NCBI RefSeq assembly: GCF_015244675.1 | Contig: NZ_JABCQO010000008.1 | Location: 82,798-146,797 of the forward strand | Source: Gluconobacter cerevisiae | GTDB lineage: Bacteria > Pseudomonadota > Alphaproteobacteria > Acetobacterales > Acetobacteraceae | Length of the DNA stretch: 64,000 bases | Reading direction: 5' to 3' | Part shown: piece by piece, positions 32,622-41,492 of the stretch | How the letters are laid out: every line of letters begins with the position of its first letter | Position numbering within the stretch: the first letter of the stretch is position 1 | The notes under the pieces: generated by a model | The model's database searches: none | Seen by the model: the letters and a program-made list of their open reading frames with translations, nothing else | What the model was told of the DNA's origin: nothing | Made by a program: the position numbers and the translations under genes

Positions 32622-33567
32622 CGCCACCACGTCTGTCCCCGCCTGCTCGCTGACAGATGCCGGATTTGTGGCTCCATCAGAGCCGGATATTCTCGCAGGC
32701 GTTCAGGCCGATATCAGCGCGGCCCTTGGTGGCAATGTAAATCCTGACCTGCGGACGCCGCAGGGCCAGCTTGCAACAAGCGAAACGGCTATCATAGGCG
32801 ACTGCAATGATCAGCTTCTCGGGCTGTTCAACGGCTTTGATCCCCGCAACGCTGCTGGACGGATGCAGGATGCGCTCGGCTACATCTATTTCATGGAGCG
32901 CAATACCGGGGAAAGCCGGGCCGATTTCGAGGCGCGACGTGAGGCGACGGTAGAGGCCAACAGCAGCGGGACCAACGCTTCCATTTTGGGCGCCCTTCTG
33001 AACCTTGCAGGCGTCAACGACGCCTACGTCGTGGACAACCCGTCCGGCAATGACGCAACAATCGGTGGCGTTACTGTTCCAGCCCGCACCTTGTTCATTT
33101 CAGTCTCGGGCGGGAGCGCTTCAGATATCGGCCTCGCCATTCTGAAAAAGAAAAACCCCTGCTCGATGACGAGTGGTTCTTCCTCCGTCACGGTTCAGGA
33201 CCCCAACAGCGCCTATGGCGGGAACGGCCCCTCCTATACCTTCAATTACACGATCGCCACCGATACGGCGGTCTATATCGCTGTCACGATCGCCAATTCG
33301 ACGGCTGTTCCGTCTACGGCTCTGGCTGATATTCAGGCTGCCGTCATTGCCGCGTTCAACGGAACCGACGGAGGTGGTCGCGCGCGGATCGGTGCGGAGC
33401 TGTTCGCCAGCCGGTTTTATGCTGGCATTGCATCCTTGGGAGCATGGGCGCGCATCGTGGAAATCACGATCGGCACGTCCGCCAGTCCGACAGGCTTCAC
33501 GGCCCAGATGAGCATAGCGCAACGCCCGGTGATTCTGGCGGACAACATTACTCTCACACTGGTGTAG
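32608..33567 (+). CDS. Baseplate J-like protein
   Basis: A 319-residue protein. LTDAGFVAPSEPDILAGVQA, the RMQDALGYIYFMERNTGESR segment and the GTNASILGALLNLAGVNDAY helix are typical of gpJ. It forms wedge subunits around the hub. The gene order wedge-J-DUF2612-fibre is standard. Confidence 0.88.
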   Translation: MSSSDATTSVPACSLTDAGFVAPSEPDILAGVQADISAALGGNVNPDLRTPQGQLATSETAIIGDCNDQLLGLFNGFDPRNAAGRMQDALGYIYFMERNTGESRADFEARREATVEANSSGTNASILGALLNLAGVNDAYVVDNPSGNDATIGGVTVPARTLFISVSGGSASDIGLAILKKKNPCSMTSGSSSVTVQDPNSAYGGNGPSYTFNYTIATDTAVYIAVTIANSTAVPSTALADIQAAVIAAFNGTDGGGRARIGAELFASRFYAGIASLGAWARIVEITIGTSASPTGFTAQMSIAQRPVILADNITLTLV

Positions 33568-33574
33568 GTGGCTG

Positions 33575-34156
33575 ATGGAGAACGTCAACGAGACGATCCT
33601 CGCCCAATACGCCAACGATCCCAGTATCAACACGATTATTGCAGGGTTCAATCAGGCGATTGATCCAGCCGCTTTGGTCGACCTTTTTTACGCTCAGGTT
33701 TTTAATCCCCAGACGGCCATTGGCTGGGGGCTGGATGTCTGGGGCCGCATCGTTGGCGTGGGCCGCGTTCTGAACGTGGCGGAGACTGGTTACATCGGCT
33801 TTCATGAAGCGGATGATGGCTCCAGTGTCATAGGCGGCTTCGGGTACGGAATTTTCTACGGCGGACAGGGATCGACCAGTAACTTCGCCCTGACTGATGA
33901 TGCATTCCGAACCTTGATCTTTGCCAAGGCAGCCGCGAACCTTTGTGATGGCTCGATCGCGTCTATCAACGCCATCCTCATGCGTCTTTTTTCGGCGAAC
34001 GGGAAGATCTGGATCGCCGAAACCTCAGAAACGATGATGACCATCAATCACGACTGGACCCTCACTCCGGTTCAGGCGGCGATCATTGAGCAATCAGGCG
34101 TGTTGCCCCGTCCAAGCACTGTGACTCTGGCCTATGCGAAGGCGTCTCTCTCATGA
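33575..34156 (+). CDS. DUF2612 baseplate protein
   Basis: A 193-residue protein with QAIDPAALVDLFYAQVFNPQ, GWGLDVWGRIVGVGR and FRTLIFAKAAANLCDGSIAS, the DUF2612 signature. It likely links the baseplate wedge to tail fibres, like gpI. The fibre gene starts in the ATGA overlap. Confidence 0.85.
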   Translation: MENVNETILAQYANDPSINTIIAGFNQAIDPAALVDLFYAQVFNPQTAIGWGLDVWGRIVGVGRVLNVAETGYIGFHEADDGSSVIGGFGYGIFYGGQGSTSNFALTDDAFRTLIFAKAAANLCDGSIASINAILMRLFSANGKIWIAETSETMMTINHDWTLTPVQAAIIEQSGVLPRPSTVTLAYAKASLS

Positions 34157-35040
34157 AACTCTCTGATTTTGCGCCGCAATTCCCCGTCCTATGGGCATCC
34201 AGCGGCAGCACTACGACCGTACAATATCCTTTACTATCTGGCACGTCCCTTGCGACAGGGCGGGCATCCATTGCGTCCGGATTTCCTGCCGTAAACTTTA
34301 CACCCCCGGCCGCGGGAGGCGTTTATCCGTGGGGTGCTGACTGGAACGGAGCCCTCAAAACACTTTCTGTTTCGGCACAGAACTATGAGGCCGGGGTAAT
34401 CCCGATCTTCTCCCAGAATTTTGCAAATGCCATCGGCGGTTATCCCCAAAACGCTATTGTCGCAGACGCAAACACCGCTGGCCTCTTCTGGGTCTCGACG
34501 GCCGATGCGAATACGACCGTTCCGGCCACGCCAAACTCAGCTTGGCAGAAATTCGGCTGGAATCAGTTCATCAAACAGGGTTGGGGCTTTTCCACATTTG
34601 GAAACAGCAATGTTTATCTTGGTTGGCGTAAAGACGGTTCCGGTCTCGGTGTGGGAATTGACTCCACAGATATAGGGAATGTCGCCATTCAAGGCGGCGG
34701 CAAGTTGGGTTGGGGAGACTGGACGGAGCAGAATTACACGCTCCCGTCTGGTGGTAACAGAACAATCAGTCTGACGTTCACCGCTCCAAGCGCTGGATAT
34801 GTCCACGCCGTTGGATCGGCTAACTTTGCTGCCCAGAACTCCAATCAATCACAGCTATCTGTCGTTATAAATGGCACCACATTAAGTGCAGATAATGTGA
34901 CCGGGGCAACCGCGATGACGAACCATTCCTGTATTTTGGTTAATGCTGGAACCGTGGTGGTTGCATCTTATCTCGGCACATCGGCCACGAACCCTCCGAA
35001 TGTGGGTCACACGCTCAGCTATTTATTCATACCGTCGTGA
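34153..35040 (+). CDS. Tail fibre protein 1
   Basis: A 295-residue beta-rich protein with a short N-terminal baseplate-attaching part, many aromatic/glycine repeats (GWGFSTFGNSNVYLGWRKDG), and a compact C-terminal domain (RTISLTFTAPSAGYVHAVGS) that may be the receptor-binding head. Starts in the overlap with DUF2612. Confidence 0.7.
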   Translation: MKLSDFAPQFPVLWASSGSTTTVQYPLLSGTSLATGRASIASGFPAVNFTPPAAGGVYPWGADWNGALKTLSVSAQNYEAGVIPIFSQNFANAIGGYPQNAIVADANTAGLFWVSTADANTTVPATPNSAWQKFGWNQFIKQGWGFSTFGNSNVYLGWRKDGSGLGVGIDSTDIGNVAIQGGGKLGWGDWTEQNYTLPSGGNRTISLTFTAPSAGYVHAVGSANFAAQNSNQSQLSVVINGTTLSADNVTGATAMTNHSCILVNAGTVVVASYLGTSATNPPNVGHTLSYLFIPS

Positions 35041-35047
35041 GGGCACA

Positions 35048-35377
35048 ATGACTGTCTATGCACTCGAAAAAAGCGCTTCTGGGGCAGTAACTGGTCTGGC
35101 ATCTTGGGGTGATGACAAAACGATTCTTCCAGATGGGTTTGTGTCATGCACGGCGGACGAATACGCAGCAGCCAAATCAACCTTCATGAACTCCCTGAAA
35201 GATCAGGCGATCGGTGCTCTCGCTGCAGTTCAGGCAGATGCGGCACTGACTGTGGCAATGGGCAGTACATTTGGCTCCCGGATGCGAGCTTATGTCTCCG
35301 CTCTTCAAAACATTTCTGACGGAACCGATACGGCCAGTACGGTGCTGCCCGCTAAGCCGGACCCGGTATCTACATGA
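35048..35377 (+). CDS. Fibre-linked small protein
   Basis: A 109-residue protein. The N-terminal strand region (VYALEKSASGAVTGLASWGD) and a helical rest (STFMNSLKDQAIGALAAVQA) resemble fibre assembly or fibre-associated proteins. It overlaps the next gene by four bases. No firm family. Confidence 0.55.
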   Translation: MTVYALEKSASGAVTGLASWGDDKTILPDGFVSCTADEYAAAKSTFMNSLKDQAIGALAAVQADAALTVAMGSTFGSRMRAYVSALQNISDGTDTASTVLPAKPDPVST

Positions 35378-35823
35378 CATGGATGCCCTGCCAGCGCATT
35401 ACGCGCGTCGACGTGCCGTCCGCTTTCCGTATCCGGGGACTGGCCGCAAACGCGGTCATCTGCTGGCCTGATACCACCGCAGGGTCCGGGGCAGATTACA
35501 GCATTGATTTCTCGCACCTTCTGGGGTGCTCCGACCGGATCGTGGAAGTTGAAGCCATGTGCAGCGGCGGCGTGATCGCATGGACCAGCACTTACGGAAC
35601 CCTGGCCACTATGTGGGTGCAATGGCTGTGCTCAGGCGCGCAAACAGCAACGCTTTCCGTTCGCACGGCCACAGGCGCAGTCTTCACGGCTACCGCCTCC
35701 ATCATAGTCCGCTGCGCGCCCCAGCTGATTGCCTGTGACGCCCCGGCCTATGCCCCGAATGCCTTTTTCCTTGGCTCGGCGATCGTGCCTGATGCCTCCG
35801 GAAGCCCCCTGATCTTCGGATAG
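35374..35823 (+). CDS. Fibre-tail adaptor-like protein
   Basis: A 149-residue all-beta protein. Its layout (a VICWPDTTAGSGADYSIDFS strand pair, CSDRIVEVEAMCSGG, then QTATLSVRTATGAVFTATAS) matches the first ~130 residues of the large fibre protein at 43529, so both are probably the same adaptor domain. It would attach fibres to the baseplate. Confidence 0.65.
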   Translation: MTWMPCQRITRVDVPSAFRIRGLAANAVICWPDTTAGSGADYSIDFSHLLGCSDRIVEVEAMCSGGVIAWTSTYGTLATMWVQWLCSGAQTATLSVRTATGAVFTATASIIVRCAPQLIACDAPAYAPNAFFLGSAIVPDASGSPLIFG

Positions 35824-35828
35824 ACCCC

Positions 35829-36239
35829 ATGCCTCAACTCGCGTCTGACCCCGCACTCACGCAAACGAGCGTGCAGGCGACGGATCTGCTTGTCTTCCTC
35901 CGGCCTGTTCTCAATGCCCAGAATACTGTTACCGGCTATGAGCCTTGCAACATCACCGCGAATAATTTTGCAGTGTCGGTCGTAGCTCTGGGCCTTCTCC
36001 AGCTTGGGCAGACGCTTCCGACAAAAGCGCCGGAGGGCGGCGGTCTTTGGATGAACGGTGATGTATTTGCATATTCGGCCATGACAGGCACGGCGTCTGG
36101 CATGCCCTTGTCGCCTCAGGCTCTCGCCGCGTCCCTTGCTGCACTCCTGGCCGCAAGTCCGACCATGGGAGCTGGCACCAATTTCAACGGCTTTCAGAAC
36201 AATGCCGGTGTCGCAACCCAGGTGGATGACGGCAAATGA
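35829..36239 (+). CDS. Hypothetical fibre-locus protein
   Basis: A 136-residue protein with an ordered start (SDPALTQTSVQATDLLVFLR) and an alanine-rich tail. ATGA overlap with the next gene. It may be a linker between adaptor and the large fibre; no family known. Confidence 0.5.
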   Translation: MPQLASDPALTQTSVQATDLLVFLRPVLNAQNTVTGYEPCNITANNFAVSVVALGLLQLGQTLPTKAPEGGGLWMNGDVFAYSAMTGTASGMPLSPQALAASLAALLAASPTMGAGTNFNGFQNNAGVATQVDDGK

Positions 36240-38602
36240 AAAAACTTATTCTGACGCTGGCTCTCCTGCCGTCACTGGCAGGCGCTGCGCCTATTACCAG
36301 CCAGTGGATTGCTCCGGGCAACGGTATCAGCGGTGCTTCGATCATCAATGCCCCCAATACACTCTGGGATCGGCAGACTATCGCCGCAGTGATGGCCGCG
36401 CTCCAGAAGAATGTGCCAGGGGGTGTGGCGGGACTGAATATGAATGGTGCCATGACGGCGCCGCTTTTAAGCGCGTCTGGAACATTTGGCGTCCAGTCGC
36501 AGACGGCTTACCCGTCAATGTATGTCGGGCAGGACATGACCGCCGTTCTCGGCAGTCCTTTAGTCGGGAACAACACGCTCCAGATGGGCGGCGCGCCCCT
36601 CGGGACTGTCGCCAATTCCCCGATGGGATCACCCGGACTGCCTCAGAGCCTGGTCATTTCCAGCCACCCCGACGGACCATTCAACAATGGGTGCGGCCTT
36701 TGCCTCTTCACGACGGGTGGCCAGCAGAACACTATGCTGGCTGAACTGGGCGGTGACGATTACGAAGGGGATAGCCGGATCGTTCCCATCAGCTTTGATA
36801 CGGCTGGGATCTACTGGGAGGCCGGGTCACGTCAGGCGCGACTGGTTCTGCCCGTAACGGCTTACACCACCACAACGGCGACCTTGAGCGTAGCCCTGAC
36901 GCCTCAGCAGCTCCTGTTGATCCATCAGGGCCAGTACATCATCACCAATTCCGCCGACCCCGCCGCATCAGATGCTGAAACATGGGACAATCCCCATTGC
37001 CTGGCAGGCATCGTCAGAAGCGTGGACAATACGGGGCCAACTGCCGTTATCACGGTCTGGGCCTGGAACCGGATGGAACATTCAGGAGCCAGCCAAACCC
37101 CGAGCCTTACCAGCCTGGATACGTTCTATTTCCCGAAAACTCCCGCTCCTGCCGTGTTCGTGGGATCTCCGACGAAAGTCTTCGGGTTCAATACGATGAT
37201 GCAGTACGACGGCGCGTTCACGGGCGCAGGTACGCGCGACACGTCGTCAGTTCATCAACTCGAATGGGGCGAGGTGGACGTCAACGTGCAGAACGAGACG
37301 CGGGCGGGAGCCTTGAGCTATCACGGGCTGACGTTTGGCGGAGGCCAGTCTGTCCCGGCAGGAGCGTCGATCACTCCGGGTCAGGTATTTACGTCGGAAA
37401 GCTACGAACTGATGCTGGCGAATGACATGCCACATCATCTGGAGATTGCCGATGCCTGCGGGAACATGGCGATTGATACCAATCAGCTCTATCTCCCTTC
37501 CGCCTGCTCTCTGTTCGCTCTGAAACCCGTTGGGGCCGTCTATGATTTCGATATGACGGAACTGCATCAGATCGTCGCAGGATATAATGAGCGGCTGGTA
37601 ACGCATATCACCAGCGACGGCACGGGAACGGGAAGCTACACCAACGCGACCCTGCGCTTCGGGCCGCGTATCAATGGTACGAAGGGCAACACGTCCAGCA
37701 CGGATACCGCCTCTCTTCTGGGCGAGATCGACTTCCCGGGCAGCACGGGCGGCGTGGCGCTGTGCGGATATGGCGTGAATTGCGGCCTGTCAGTAGCTGG
37801 CAACGGCGATGTATCGTTGGCGGGCGCGCTCAATGTTGCCGGGGGTGCAACATTCAAAAATCAGGTGAGCGTGAATGCAAACCTCGTGACGACCGGGACG
37901 ACCTACTACCAGAATACGGCGGGCGACAATATTGTCGCAGTAGCGGCATCCACGGATGCATCGAAGAATAGCGTACTGGCATATTCAAGCGTGGCATCTG
38001 GTGGCGCGTCCGTTCTGTTTAACCTCCCAACGACTGTTGGTAATGACCTGACTGTCACCGGGGGGCTGGAAACACATGGGAGTGCTGTTATCGGTGGGTA
38101 TGGCGGTAGCACCCTGTTCAAGGATGGGGTGACGTTCAATCAGCAAATCACGGCCAAATCCAATATCGCTCTTCAGGGAACGCAGTTTTTCCAGAGTCCC
38201 AGCGGATCCAACATTGCACAGCTCTTAGGGCAAACCGATGCCAGCACTGGCGACACGTCGGTCGTGCTCTCCGGTCTTGGGCAGAATACGCATTTCGATA
38301 TCGACATCCCGACAAACCTCAACAGCGATCTGCTCATCGCAGGAGGTCTGACGTCCCATGGGAATACAGTTCTGGGAGGCTTTGGCGGCTCCATTAGCAT
38401 GAAGGATGCCACGACAATCAGCGCCGATATGACTGTCACGGGATCAGGCACGATTCAAGGCAACCTGACTGTCGGGGGGAATGGCGGCACAACTATTATG
38501 AAGGATGGGGTGGTTCTCACCAGCCTGAACGGAGCCGGGAACGCTTACGCCTGCCTGAACTCATCAGGGCAGCTCTATCGTAGTGCAACGGCATGCAACT
38601 AG
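36236..38602 (+). CDS. Large tail fibre/beta-helix protein with signal peptide
   Basis: A 788-residue protein that opens with a textbook Sec signal (MKKLILTLALLPSLAGAAPI), odd for a virion part. The middle (~100-480) is mixed beta. From ~530 it has at least four related beta units built on GGxxxHGxxxxGGxGGSxxxKDG (GGLETHGSAVIGGYGGSTLF, GGLTSHGNTVLGGFGGSISM, and others), and ends in two cysteines (YACLNSSGQLYRSATACN). It may be a fibre, or a secreted/surface enzyme or adhesin carried at the fibre locus. A terminator follows. Confidence 0.68.
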   Translation: MKKLILTLALLPSLAGAAPITSQWIAPGNGISGASIINAPNTLWDRQTIAAVMAALQKNVPGGVAGLNMNGAMTAPLLSASGTFGVQSQTAYPSMYVGQDMTAVLGSPLVGNNTLQMGGAPLGTVANSPMGSPGLPQSLVISSHPDGPFNNGCGLCLFTTGGQQNTMLAELGGDDYEGDSRIVPISFDTAGIYWEAGSRQARLVLPVTAYTTTTATLSVALTPQQLLLIHQGQYIITNSADPAASDAETWDNPHCLAGIVRSVDNTGPTAVITVWAWNRMEHSGASQTPSLTSLDTFYFPKTPAPAVFVGSPTKVFGFNTMMQYDGAFTGAGTRDTSSVHQLEWGEVDVNVQNETRAGALSYHGLTFGGGQSVPAGASITPGQVFTSESYELMLANDMPHHLEIADACGNMAIDTNQLYLPSACSLFALKPVGAVYDFDMTELHQIVAGYNERLVTHITSDGTGTGSYTNATLRFGPRINGTKGNTSSTDTASLLGEIDFPGSTGGVALCGYGVNCGLSVAGNGDVSLAGALNVAGGATFKNQVSVNANLVTTGTTYYQNTAGDNIVAVAASTDASKNSVLAYSSVASGGASVLFNLPTTVGNDLTVTGGLETHGSAVIGGYGGSTLFKDGVTFNQQITAKSNIALQGTQFFQSPSGSNIAQLLGQTDASTGDTSVVLSGLGQNTHFDIDIPTNLNSDLLIAGGLTSHGNTVLGGFGGSISMKDATTISADMTVTGSGTIQGNLTVGGNGGTTIMKDGVVLTSLNGAGNAYACLNSSGQLYRSATACN

Positions 38603-38660
38603 GAGGTCAATACTCAGAGCAATAACCCAACAAAATGACCTGATGAACAACCTGACAGAC

Positions 38661-38688
38661 AGCCGCCGCCCATGAGGCGGTTTTTTTA
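38661..38688 (+). terminator. Terminator after fibre locus 1
   Basis: CCGCC-CATGA-GGCGG followed by seven T. It separates the fibre genes from the lysis genes. Confidence 0.8.
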
Positions 38689-38703
38689 TGACTGGAGGGC
38701 AGA

Positions 38704-38973
38704 ATGCCCGATGAAAATACCGGCAGCACAGATTTGCTTGAACGAGTTGTGCGTGTCGAGACAAAACTCGAGCATCAGCAGGACACGACGCAGTCTCTGT
38801 CGGATCGTGTGGGAACGCTTGAAGATACGGTGAAAAGCGGCTTCGCATCTCTCGGCGCCAAAATGGATTCTTTAAACAGCCGTCGCGCCATGGTCATCGC
38901 GGGTGGCTCAGGCATGGGAGGCGGTGTCGCTGTGGGTCTGTATTCCCTCGCACACCTGCTTTGGCACCTGTAA
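38704..38973 (+). CDS. XhlA/holin-like membrane protein
   Basis: An 89-residue protein with a coiled-coil N-terminus (ERVVRVETKLEHQQDTTQSL) and one C-terminal glycine-rich membrane segment (MVIAGGSGMGGGVAVGLYSL). This is the layout of XhlA-type phage lysis accessory proteins. It overlaps the endolysin gene (TAATG). Confidence 0.65.
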   Translation: MPDENTGSTDLLERVVRVETKLEHQQDTTQSLSDRVGTLEDTVKSGFASLGAKMDSLNSRRAMVIAGGSGMGGGVAVGLYSLAHLLWHL

Positions 38974-39452
38974 TGACCAGACTTAATCTCTCACAGATCA
39001 AGCGTCTGTGGATCCGTCCGGCATTGCAGGCAATTGGCCTGGATGATCCGGCTCACGTCAACATCGTGACGGGCATCGGACTGGTCGAGAGCGGCTATGT
39101 CTGGCTGGAGCAGCTGCACGATGGACCTGCCAAGGGGTTCTGGCAGATGGAGCCTGCCACCCATGACGACATCTGGAAAAACTCGTTGCCGGCACCGTGC
39201 CGGTCGAAGATTGCGTCCGGACTGAACCGCCTTTTGTATGGCCAGACTCATTCCGCCGATTTGATGATCGCTCTCCCGCTGTATGGCGCGGGCATGTGTG
39301 CGGTCAAAGTTCTTCTGGCGCCTGAACCGATCCCGGCCGCTGACGATGCGTCCGGCCAGGCGCGGTATCACAAACGCTGGTACAACAGCCCGCTTGGAGC
39401 AGCCTCTGTGATGGCCAACATCTCGAACTTTCAGGCCGCGATCGCCGCCTGA
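38973..39452 (+). CDS. Endolysin, lytic transglycosylase-like
   Basis: A 159-residue soluble protein with a catalytic-type segment GIGLVESGYVWLEQLHDGPAKG and FWQMEPATHDDIW, similar to phage lysins with a lysozyme-like fold; Glu in LVESG is the likely acid. No signal peptide, so it needs the holin upstream or downstream to reach the wall. Confidence 0.68.
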   Translation: MTRLNLSQIKRLWIRPALQAIGLDDPAHVNIVTGIGLVESGYVWLEQLHDGPAKGFWQMEPATHDDIWKNSLPAPCRSKIASGLNRLLYGQTHSADLMIALPLYGAGMCAVKVLLAPEPIPAADDASGQARYHKRWYNSPLGAASVMANISNFQAAIAA

Positions 39453-39479
39453 CATTCCCTCGAATATCTGGAGAACACC

Positions 39480-39815
39480 ATGGACTGGACAACCCTGTTC
39501 CAGACGGTCCTGCCGTACCTGCCTGCGCGGTATGCGGGAGATATCGTCTCGATCCTGACCTTCCTGATCGCGGCGGCCGCGCTGGCCATGCGCTTCTGGA
39601 AGCCGCCCGCCTCGGGCAGCAGGCTGTCGCTGATCTACAAGGTCGTTTCCAGCCTGGCGCAGTCGAAGGGCTGGAACACGAATGCTTATCAGCCCGATGC
39701 CAAGGCCCTGATGATCCCGGCCGAGGCCAGCCGTACGATCGAGGCGGCCAAGCTGGGCCTCGATCCGACCTCAACCCATCCCAAGGCTGGTGCGCCTCCC
39801 AAGCCGGCCGCCTGA
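39480..39815 (+). CDS. Small membrane protein, possible holin
   Basis: A 111-residue protein with one strong membrane segment (GDIVSILTFLIAAAALAMRF, residues ~20-39) and a long cytoplasmic or periplasmic tail rich in Ala/Pro/Lys. Its place next to the endolysin suggests a lysis role. Confidence 0.55.
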   Translation: MDWTTLFQTVLPYLPARYAGDIVSILTFLIAAAALAMRFWKPPASGSRLSLIYKVVSSLAQSKGWNTNAYQPDAKALMIPAEASRTIEAAKLGLDPTSTHPKAGAPPKPAA

Positions 39816-39860
39816 CCCGAAGGAGGCAGGCTCCGCCTGTCAGACCGCTCTGCAATGACA

Positions 39861-39911
39861 ACTTGCGAATTTGCGCAAGTTCATCCGCCGCCCTCTGAGG
39901 CGGTTTTTTTT
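39861..39911 (+). terminator. Double hairpin and terminator
   Basis: ACTTGCG-AATTTG-CGCAAGT (39861-39880) is followed by CCGCC-CTCTGA-GGCGG with eight T (to 39911). The second part is a strong intrinsic terminator placed before the lipoprotein gene. Confidence 0.75.
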
Positions 39912-39926
39912 ATGTCTGGAGACTTC

Positions 39927-40472
39927 ATGCGTAACCTCTTTCTGCATCCGTTCGCTTTCCTGAGCTGCATCTTCCGTCCAGCACGCTCCCTGGCTGTTCT
40001 GTTGCTTGTCGGATGCTTCGGGCTGGCGGCTTGTCAGACCACGGCGAACACGGCGACCTTCAACACGGCCGCGCTCAACAGTGACGCCACGGCCATCGCC
40101 TATGCGGTCCAGGCGATCGAAGGCATTCCCGAACTGGAAAGCCACCTGTCTGCTGCGGACAAGGCGAAGTTCGACAACCTGATCGCGCAGATCCGCAGCG
40201 TGACAGCGCAGGTGGCGGCCAACTCCAATGGCTCCATCACGGTGGCGACCGGCAAGGACTGGGCCAAGTCGCTCGGCACGGATCTCGAAACCCTGCTGGC
40301 GATCGCGACCCCGATCGTGAAGGTCTATTCGCCCTCGGCTGCCACCTACATGCAGACCGTCCAGGCGATGATTCCGCTGGTCGAGGCGCTGGCCGGTGTC
40401 ACGGCATCTCCGTATGCCGCGCCTCTTCAGTCGCCGGAGCTGATCCGCGCCCGGATCTATCAGGGCGTCTAA
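39927..40472 (+). CDS. Predicted lipoprotein in lysis region
   Basis: A 181-residue protein with a lipoprotein-type start (AVLLLVGCFGLAACQTTANT, lipobox LAAC near residue 36). The mature part is Ala/Thr-rich and helical. Placed after lysis genes, it could be a spanin-like outer membrane part, but it is long for Rz1, so I do not assign it. ATG 39927 has GGAG. Confidence 0.6.
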   Translation: MRNLFLHPFAFLSCIFRPARSLAVLLLVGCFGLAACQTTANTATFNTAALNSDATAIAYAVQAIEGIPELESHLSAADKAKFDNLIAQIRSVTAQVAANSNGSITVATGKDWAKSLGTDLETLLAIATPIVKVYSPSAATYMQTVQAMIPLVEALAGVTASPYAAPLQSPELIRARIYQGV

Positions 40473-40478
40473 TGCGAA

Positions 40479-40511
40479 GAGGCGGCTTCGGCCGCCTCAA
40501 ACCCTTTTGGA
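40479..40511 (+). terminator. Terminator before cassette 3
   Basis: GAGGCGGC-TTCG-GCCGCCTC, then AAACCC and five T. An imperfect but stable intrinsic terminator at the end of the lysis operon, facing the leftward gene of cassette 3. Confidence 0.7.
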
Positions 40512-40591
40512 TCAGGTGACAGGCAATATCTCCTTGCCAGAGCGGAGTTGGCTCAATCCTTTTTACTGCTAAATTATCTAAGTATGAAAAA

Positions 40592-41158
40592 TTAATTTTT
40601 TAGCATTATTAAGACAGAGAAGCTTTCTTGTTGAACCAATTCATTAAATTCGGGGGAAACTGAAAATTGTTTTGACACTGTGCGTACATTATCAGGGTCA
40701 AAACGATCCCAATTAATTTTTTGATAGGTAGATTGGCTAAAATCGAACGAAAACATTGGTTTCTTGTCATCGTTACCATACTGATCGGTAGAAATGTAAG
40801 AATAAGAGAAGTGGCAAGATTCATTTTTTACAGAACGCATTACTTTTGGAATAATTTCTTTGAAAAGTTCAACAGAAAAAATATTAGCCAAGTAATGGAA
40901 GGCACTATTCCCAGCTTCAGGATCTAGCCGTTTGTTAAACAAACCGGACTCGATCATCTCTGGAAGCTGAGCGGAGAACTTCTGTTGGTCGATATCGATG
41001 TTTGCCTGACACCCATTCATATCGTGAACGTTAACAGCCATTCCCCACTGTTCATCTTTAGCAACGGCGTCCGATGCGTTTACATGCTTCGGTGCAGTCG
41101 TCAGCACCAAAATACAAATAAGATAAATCTTTAGTCTTATTCGGAATAATGCAGCCAT
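40592..41158 (-). CDS. Exported protein, cassette 3
   Basis: A 188-residue protein with an N-terminal signal sequence (RIRLKIYLICILVLTTAPKH, probable cut after NAS). The mature part is acidic, with two cysteines and KDEQWGMAVNVHDMNGCQAN. GGAGG precedes ATG 41158. AT-rich. It follows the leftward RHH gene, as the lipoprotein does in cassette 2, and both share a leader with CTCCGGCATGTT. A periplasmic exclusion protein is a reasonable guess; no family is recognised. Confidence 0.65.
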   Translation of the reverse strand: MAALFRIRLKIYLICILVLTTAPKHVNASDAVAKDEQWGMAVNVHDMNGCQANIDIDQQKFSAQLPEMIESGLFNKRLDPEAGNSAFHYLANIFSVELFKEIIPKVMRSVKNESCHFSYSYISTDQYGNDDKKPMFSFDFSQSTYQKINWDRFDPDNVRTVSKQFSVSPEFNELVQQESFSVLIMLKN

Positions 41159-41207
41159 TTGTCCCTCCACGTATACACCGCAACATGCCGGAGAACGAAA
41201 GGGCGGG

Positions 41208-41408
41208 CTAGGCGTCCTTTTCGGAGTCTAGTCCTTTTTGGATTAGGCGGCGGATGGCTTCGGATCGGGATAAATTATGAGCAGCCGCCCATGCCTCGAG
41301 AGCCGCGACGTCCTGTTCTGGCATTCGCGTGGATATCAGCGGGTCTCTGCCATTTTCGGGCGGACGACCTCTCTTCTTTTTTTGGTGCACCGATATTGCA
41401 TTGCTCAT
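41208..41408 (-). CDS. RHH repressor, cassette 3
   Basis: A 66-residue protein: a basic arm (KKKRGRPPENG, an AT-hook-like GRP motif), then an RHH core (DPLISTRMPEQDVAALEAWA, NLSRSEAIRRLIQKGL). Divergent from antirepressor 3. Likely represses the antirepressor through GGTATACC at 41415-41422, just upstream of its own start. Only one RHH gene is present in this cassette. Confidence 0.78.
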   Translation of the reverse strand: MSNAISVHQKKKRGRPPENGRDPLISTRMPEQDVAALEAWAAAHNLSRSEAIRRLIQKGLDSEKDA

Positions 41409-41492
41409 AATTACGGTATACCCATATAAGCAAGGCGAAGCAAGACGGCCATCTCGCTTCGCCCCCTAACCACCAGCAAGGGGCTATATCCC
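41409..41492. promoter_or_regulatory. Control region and leader hairpin, cassette 3
   Basis: An operator-like palindrome with core GGTATACC lies at 41415-41422. Further right, GGCGAAGC (41434-41441) and GCTTCGCC (41456-41463) are perfect 8-bp arms around 14 bases, within the predicted leader of the antirepressor. The second could be an operator or an mRNA hairpin. Confidence 0.55.
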
